A stretch of DNA of 64,000 bases, taken from NCBI RefSeq assembly GCF_040802235.1, contig NC_133169.1:39811034-39875033 (forward strand), in the 5' to 3' direction. The position numbers were made by a program, and so were the translations under genes. Within the stretch, counting starts at the first letter, position 1; every line of letters begins with the position of its first letter. Of the stretch, positions 59,326-64,000 are shown in pieces. Below the pieces are notes generated by a model. It did not search any database. It was not told the DNA's origin and saw only the letters and a list, made by a program, of their open reading frames with translations. Source of the stretch: Manis javanica. Its lineage: Eukaryota > Chordata > Mammalia > Pholidota > Manidae.

Positions 59326-60060
59326 GTGGTATGGGAGACATCCCTCACCCAGGCTCAGGCCGTCCCCCCTGACTTGGAGCACTTGGGATGCTGGGCGCTC
59401 CTTTCAGCGGAATTAATTGGGAAGTGGCACAGACATGGTGATCCAGCCCTGAAAAGCGGTGGCTCAGACCCCATTACTTGTCTCATTTCTAATTTGGCTA
59501 CTCTATATTTGTCCCAGGATGTTTACAAATAGAAGCTAGTCTTTCTTTGCTCTGAGGCTGGTCCTCAGTATCCCTTGGACAATCAATCTTACTGGCCCCC
59601 TGAGGGAACTTTCAATTTTGGCCTCCTCACCAACTTGATTAATTTTTGCCACTGGAGCAGAGAGTAGAGTGAAATTCCATATGTGCAGGCTTTTTGGACT
59701 TTCAGACCTTTATGTTAAGCGTTCAATGACTCAGGTTCTCCTGACCTGATCTCCAGTTAAAGATTGTCAGCCTCTTACTCTGCCCAGTCCTTCTTCCTTT
59801 ACAGATCCACCAGAAGACCTCAGTAGTCCACCTCCTTCAGCTCGCGATCCCCTCCCCCTCTCTCCACCACAATCTTTAAGTCCTTTGTCTTCACACGTGT
59901 CGCCGCCATCTTAAAGTCCTACATTCTCATCCATGCTGTTGTCCTGCTCTCCTCTTCTGGTGGCTTCACCACCCCCTCCCCCTCTCTTCCCACCTTCACC
60001 GCCCTCTTCCCCCACTGGAACATGCTCCTCCCGCCCTCTGGTTCCAGAAGCCACGGACAG
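59326..60060 (+). pseudogene. ERV-D gag matrix and proline-rich remnant
   Basis: One frame carries a class I ERV matrix-like sequence, with WPPEGTFNF near 59595 and EIPYVQAF near 59673, but has stops at 59530, near 59667 and near 59718. A serine/proline-rich stretch (59800-60050) follows, as in the p12-like region of gag. Capsid is absent. The gag is of a different type from that of ERV-A. Confidence 0.6.
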
Positions 60061-60164
60061 GAAGCTGAGGAGAGGGAAGGCAATTGGATATCAGTGACTC
60101 AAGTCTTTATATCGGTTTGTCTGTCTGTGTATATGTTTTTGTGGGGGAGGTGTTGCTGTCTGTA

Positions 60165-62500
60165 GTCATTGTATCTCAGTTTGTATGTTTGTGTGTCTAG
60201 GTGTATGGATAAAAAATATTTTCCTACCTCCAGATAGCATTAATAAAAATTGATTTAAAAAGAAGCACTTGTGAAAATTGGGCATTCTAAAACTTCCAGA
60301 AAATCTGATAAAAATGTTAAGCATTAATGCTAATTTGGGTTAGGCTGAGGCAGGCATGTTCTTGTAGTTATCATCTGCCTAATTTTACCTAAGGTCATTT
60401 AAGTAGATGTTATCTGCTAAATCTTTTAAGAATAAAATACTTAAAGGCTTGGCTTTGTCTAATATTCAGTAAAGGCCTTGTAAGTAATCTAGCATAGTCG
60501 TTAATAATTAGTGAACTAAATAAGTGTGGCAAGTGAACACCTTTTTAATTGTGTTACAGAGTGTATACCTATCTACCACCTAGAAATTTTTGTAGTAACC
60601 TAAAACCTTAAAGTTTTGCTAAGTTAAAAAGATATACTTTGTTCTTAGTGAGAAATAGTGTTGTAAAGCTCATGATTAACAGAAATTATAAAATGTTCAT
60701 AAATTTTTCAATCCAAACAATGCTAGTGTAACAGTTTACAATAGCCTGCCTTTCAGTGTTCACTAAAAATTAAAGTACCTAATAGTTTTAAGTTCTAATT
60801 AAAACTACTTAAAGTAATAAGGAAAACATTTCTGCATACTAAAGAATGTGTCTTGATAAAAGAATGTAACTTTGTTCTAAAGTAGGCTGTTTATTTAGAA
60901 AGAGAACTCTAAATATATAAAGAAAGTTGTAGAAAGTTTGTAGAAGAATTATTATGGTCATGCTATATAAAATTAAAGCAAATGAATCTTGGTATCAAGT
61001 ACACAGCAAAATTAGAATTTTGTTTTCAGTTAAAAAGACAAAGTTTTCTTAACTGTTAGTCTGTTCTTAATATTGAAAAATTGCCAAAAGTTCTCTAATT
61101 GTTTTATCAAAGCAGTTTCTCATGCTTAAAGTCTCAATGAGTTGTCAGAGTATTTAAGAAAATGAGATCTTAATATTAAAAAGACTAAAAGATAAAGTTT
61201 GCTAACAACTGTGTAAACTTCTTTATTTGCCTTTGAGGTATTTTGTTGTCATTCTGGTTAAATAGATAAGTATTGCTTCATAGCAACCTATAATCCTATT
61301 TAAGCAAGTGCCTTAAAAGTTTTAACAGCTTCCCAAAATCAAATTCAAAAAGTACTTTTACCTCTAATTAACTCTGATATTTTCAAGAGGGCCCCTGGAG
61401 CATGTCCGAAGAACTTTTTCTCATTGGAGAAAGTATTTGGCTAATTTGGCTTATTTGTCTGATATATATTTACCTAAAAAGCACTGTCAAAAAAAATGAT
61501 GCTAAACTTTATGACTGAATGTTTTGTATTACATAAATATCCAAATTTCCTTATGACAACTGTCTTACAGTAAGCTATCATCAGATCTTTAACCATTGTC
61601 ATTTGTAAATCTTTTGTCATCTATACTCACTGTTTATTACTCCTAAACTAGTAAGAAACTAGATTTCAGCAGAACAGGTATTAGTTACATAAGAGTAAGT
61701 AAACTAAAGAAGATGATTTTGTAATTTTTTGTTTCAAATATTGATAAAGTGTTTTAAGCTTTTTCTCTCTTAAGCTGATAACAGTTTAGTAAGTGACTGC
61801 CTTTATAAGCAGAATTGAAACTTCATCTTTCTCTCTACCTGATCCCTCCAGAATTTAAAAACTCTCAGTCACTATTTTTATATTTCATGGCAATATGTTT
61901 ACTTGCACAAGTTCAATAAGAATCTGCTTTCCTTGTAAGAAGACTAATTAAAAACACAAGTTATACTACCAAAGCTTTGACTGGAATGTTATAACTGAGA
62001 GACACGTGTGTAAACTCAGAAATGAACAGACAGCTTTATGGAACTAAGATTGACTTTATAAAGCCAACAAAGCCCCTTAGAAGAACTAGTGTAGTACCTT
62101 GATTACAGGGTTCCCAGCAGCCTTACCAGGTGAATAAAGAAGGTCACTTTCTGGCAAGTGCAAGAACCTCAGGAATATCTTGGGAACTTCAAGAAGAGAG
62201 GAATTCACTCAAATGTACAGGTACTGCAGGCACAACCTGATGGCAAGTCTGGCTTGGCTTTCTGGCCTCAAGAAGCCTTTAAAAGTCCAATCTGAAATTC
62301 CTTATAAAAAGGTCCAGCAAAGCATATTTAAAAGAGCCTATGTAATCAATTGCTCTTCTTGCTGCACTTATGCAAATAATCAAGACAACTGTTAATTATT
62401 TTCTTAATCTGGTTACTTCTAATAAAAATAAGGGAGATTTTAGAGAACAATATGGTTTCAATAATGCAGTCTTATCTATACTAATTCCTAATACTTGTCA
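60165..62500 (+). other. AT-rich internal core shared by ERV-D and ERV-A
   Basis: About 2.3 kb without meaningful open frames. It occupies the place of gag-pol and matches ERV-A at 53900-54267, 54268-54990 (reverse) and 51560-52766 (reverse). The 450 bp at about 60905-61357 has no counterpart in ERV-A. Confidence 0.7.
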
Positions 62501-62529
62501 TTGAGATGTAAACTCGATCCAGAATTCCA

Positions 62530-62700
62530 GTCCCCCATAATGGTCTGGCTAATGATCCTACTGGGCCCCTTAATAACAGTTTGTAGTTTACTCTTATCTG
62601 CCCCTTGTGTCCTCAGGTTCCTCTGACAGCGGCTAACCCAAATGACCCAGGTTGCCACCAACCAGATGTTACTTCTCCATTATGCACCTCTTCCCACTTA
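62530..62700 (+). pseudogene. ERV-D env TM tail remnant
   Basis: A short hydrophobic span (LLGPLITV) followed by a tail resembling class I ERV TM C termini. An in-frame stop interrupts it near 62622. The ectodomain is missing. Confidence 0.5.
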
Positions 62701-62804
62701 ACCCCCTCCTTCAGCCTAATACCAGCCTCAAACCCCCATGATGCCCCTTGTTAGCCAGAAGTAGCCAGATGGAGTCATCGCCCATTATGACCAAAAGGCT
62801 GGAA

Positions 62805-63241
62805 TGTTAGGCTGGAGGAAGGAAAAACAAGGACTTGCAAACAGAACAGAGAGATACCATAAAAGGAGAACAGACCAGACCCCAAGGTCCGTGCCTTATA
62901 TGGAAAGGGGACAGCTCTTCTTGAATTCCATCCTTCTGATGTGCCAACTAAGACCTGGATGTCAGCCTCCTCCCTCTTGGAAGGTAAAAAGTTTCTAGTT
63001 GTCTCTTATGTCACCTTTAGCCAATCACACCTCTCCATGCCTCCTAGGATAGCTTGCCCACTCCTCCCCCTCCTAATCCCTTATAAGCTCCCACCTCCCT
63101 GACCAGGTGTGACTTCCCCAGCCTGTAATACCCAGACCGCGGAACATCACCCGGGAGTTGCACTCAAATAAACTACCTGGCCCTTTGTTGCCTCTCATCA
63201 CCTGCTTATTTTGGTTGGAATTTATTAGAATTTATCTTACA
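62805..63241 (+). mobile_element. ERV-D 3' LTR
   Basis: It is closely similar to the 5' LTR from TGTTAGGCTGG to TTATCTTACA. TATAAG at 63083, AAATAAACTACC at 63166. Confidence 0.85.
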
Positions 63242-63246
63242 CTTAC

Positions 63247-64000
63247 TACATAGAAACTGGAATGTATATAGATACATTTAATATATATGTTTAAACTGTT
63301 AAATAAATTAAAAAATATAAAATATGTCAAAATAAAACTTAATGCTATTAGATAAAAGTTCACAAAACTAAATGTATCATATTGGGTAGAGTTTGGTTAC
63401 ATCGTTATTGAAAAAAAGACATAAATGTGGTTGGAATAGCCGAAGAACACAATTTATGATGAAAAATAATCAGTCTTATTAGGCATATAAAATATAGCAG
63501 ATTGCTTGGCTTGAAGCTATAGTATAGTCAGTTAAAATATTGGTGAAAAAATCAAACTGAATATAATAAAAAATTGATAGCATTTTTTCCCATCAGATAC
63601 ATTTGTCTATTTCTTAATGATACTTTTATCATTTCTGGACTTACTTTGCTAAGATTCTTTTCTAGCATAAATACACATTTGATCTTATCTGCGATGGTTC
63701 TTTACATCATTGGGATGATCATGTTTTACATATTTTAATATGAGGAGTTAAAACTATTTATTTTTTCTGGCCTTAGAGCATCCTTGCCATCATGTATATA
63801 CAACTTGGTGTTTTTGGATTATCTTCTTGTACCTTTTATTTGTTTGTATGTATTTCATAACCGACGTGCAAACACATGCATACTCGCACCTAGAATTTTA
63901 TTCTCTGTCAGACGTTAAACTGTTTGTTATATGAAATAAATGAGTCAGTCTTTACTGATGGTGAGTCACCAGAGGCCATTGTTCTAACACCTCTGAAATG
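63247..64000. other. Intergenic, AT-rich
   Basis: No gene. The stretch after about 63600 might be a very old L1 piece, but the match is too weak to call. Confidence 0.35.

Larger units (their letters stand above)
58621..63241 (+). mobile_element. ERV-D provirus, tRNA-Phe-type primer site
   Basis: Two LTRs of 436 and 437 bp enclose a 3.7 kb interior, flanked by perfect 5-bp repeats CTTAC (58616-58620 and 63242-63246). Interior: primer site, gag matrix remnant, proline-rich stretch, AT-rich core shared with ERV-A and an env tail. There is no protease or polymerase. The near-identical LTR lengths and intact duplications show an unrearranged insertion, so the odd interior was already present when it integrated. 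Confidence 0.85.

Noticed and set aside
1-64000. tRNA, rRNA or snRNA genes
   Set aside because: No cloverleaf or conserved snRNA core was found. The only tRNA-like matches are 18-base retroviral primer sites.

Overview
This is a mammalian nuclear genomic window: single-exon olfactory receptor (OR) genes with a splice acceptor just before the ATG, LINE-1 copies of several ages and class I endogenous retroviruses (ERVs), in AT-rich DNA. L1 3' ends of a type I associate with laurasiatherians, and no recognisable Alu, B1, carnivore SINEC, ruminant Bov or pig PRE1 element, suggest a placental mammal poor in recent SINEs. The species cannot be fixed from the sequence.

Genes. The only convincing host genes are OR14-like class II ORs: OR-1 (minus, 4386-5333), OR-2 (plus, broken pseudogene, 12834-13816), OR-3 (plus, 20941-21906) and OR-4 (minus, 39349-40290). 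They are products of local duplication. OR-1, OR-2 and OR-3 share a block 1.2-2.1 kb upstream with a TATA-like site and, in the two intact genes, an 11-bp palindrome 40 bp before it. OR-1 and OR-4 instead share their 3' flank and C-terminal coding part, so OR-1 looks like a crossover between an OR-3-type and an OR-4-type unit.

Layout. 1-846: 5' end of a minus-strand L1. 1191-2446: two LTR fragments. 2926-9305: OR-1 with old L1 pieces and a CpG-rich patch. 11270-13816: OR-2 unit. 16050-18970: CpG-rich patch, then an LTR-like repeat. 19350-21906: OR-3 unit. 23350-27480: old L1 pieces and a solo LTR (type D) with GTTAC duplications. 28160-35874: one 7.7 kb retrotransposed unit made of a nearly full-length dead L1, a retroviral env remnant with its 3' LTR and an old L1 3' end, bounded by a 12-bp target-site duplication. 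38150-40320: OR-4. 42378-44205: L1 lacking ORF1, followed by CpG-rich patches. 47405-63246: a dense ERV block.

The ERV block. A minus-strand gammaretrovirus-like provirus (ERV-A, 50052-56165, tRNA-Pro primer site) sits inside an older LTR (type B) and contains an inverted extra copy of its own LTR, primer site and gag start, forming a palindrome with 1.5 kb arms. A second provirus (ERV-D, 58621-63241, tRNA-Phe-type primer site) has different LTRs and a different gag, yet shares with ERV-A about 2.3 kb of AT-rich internal sequence without open frames. All retroviral and L1 genes seen are broken. Homologies were judged by eye; family names follow motifs, not database searches.
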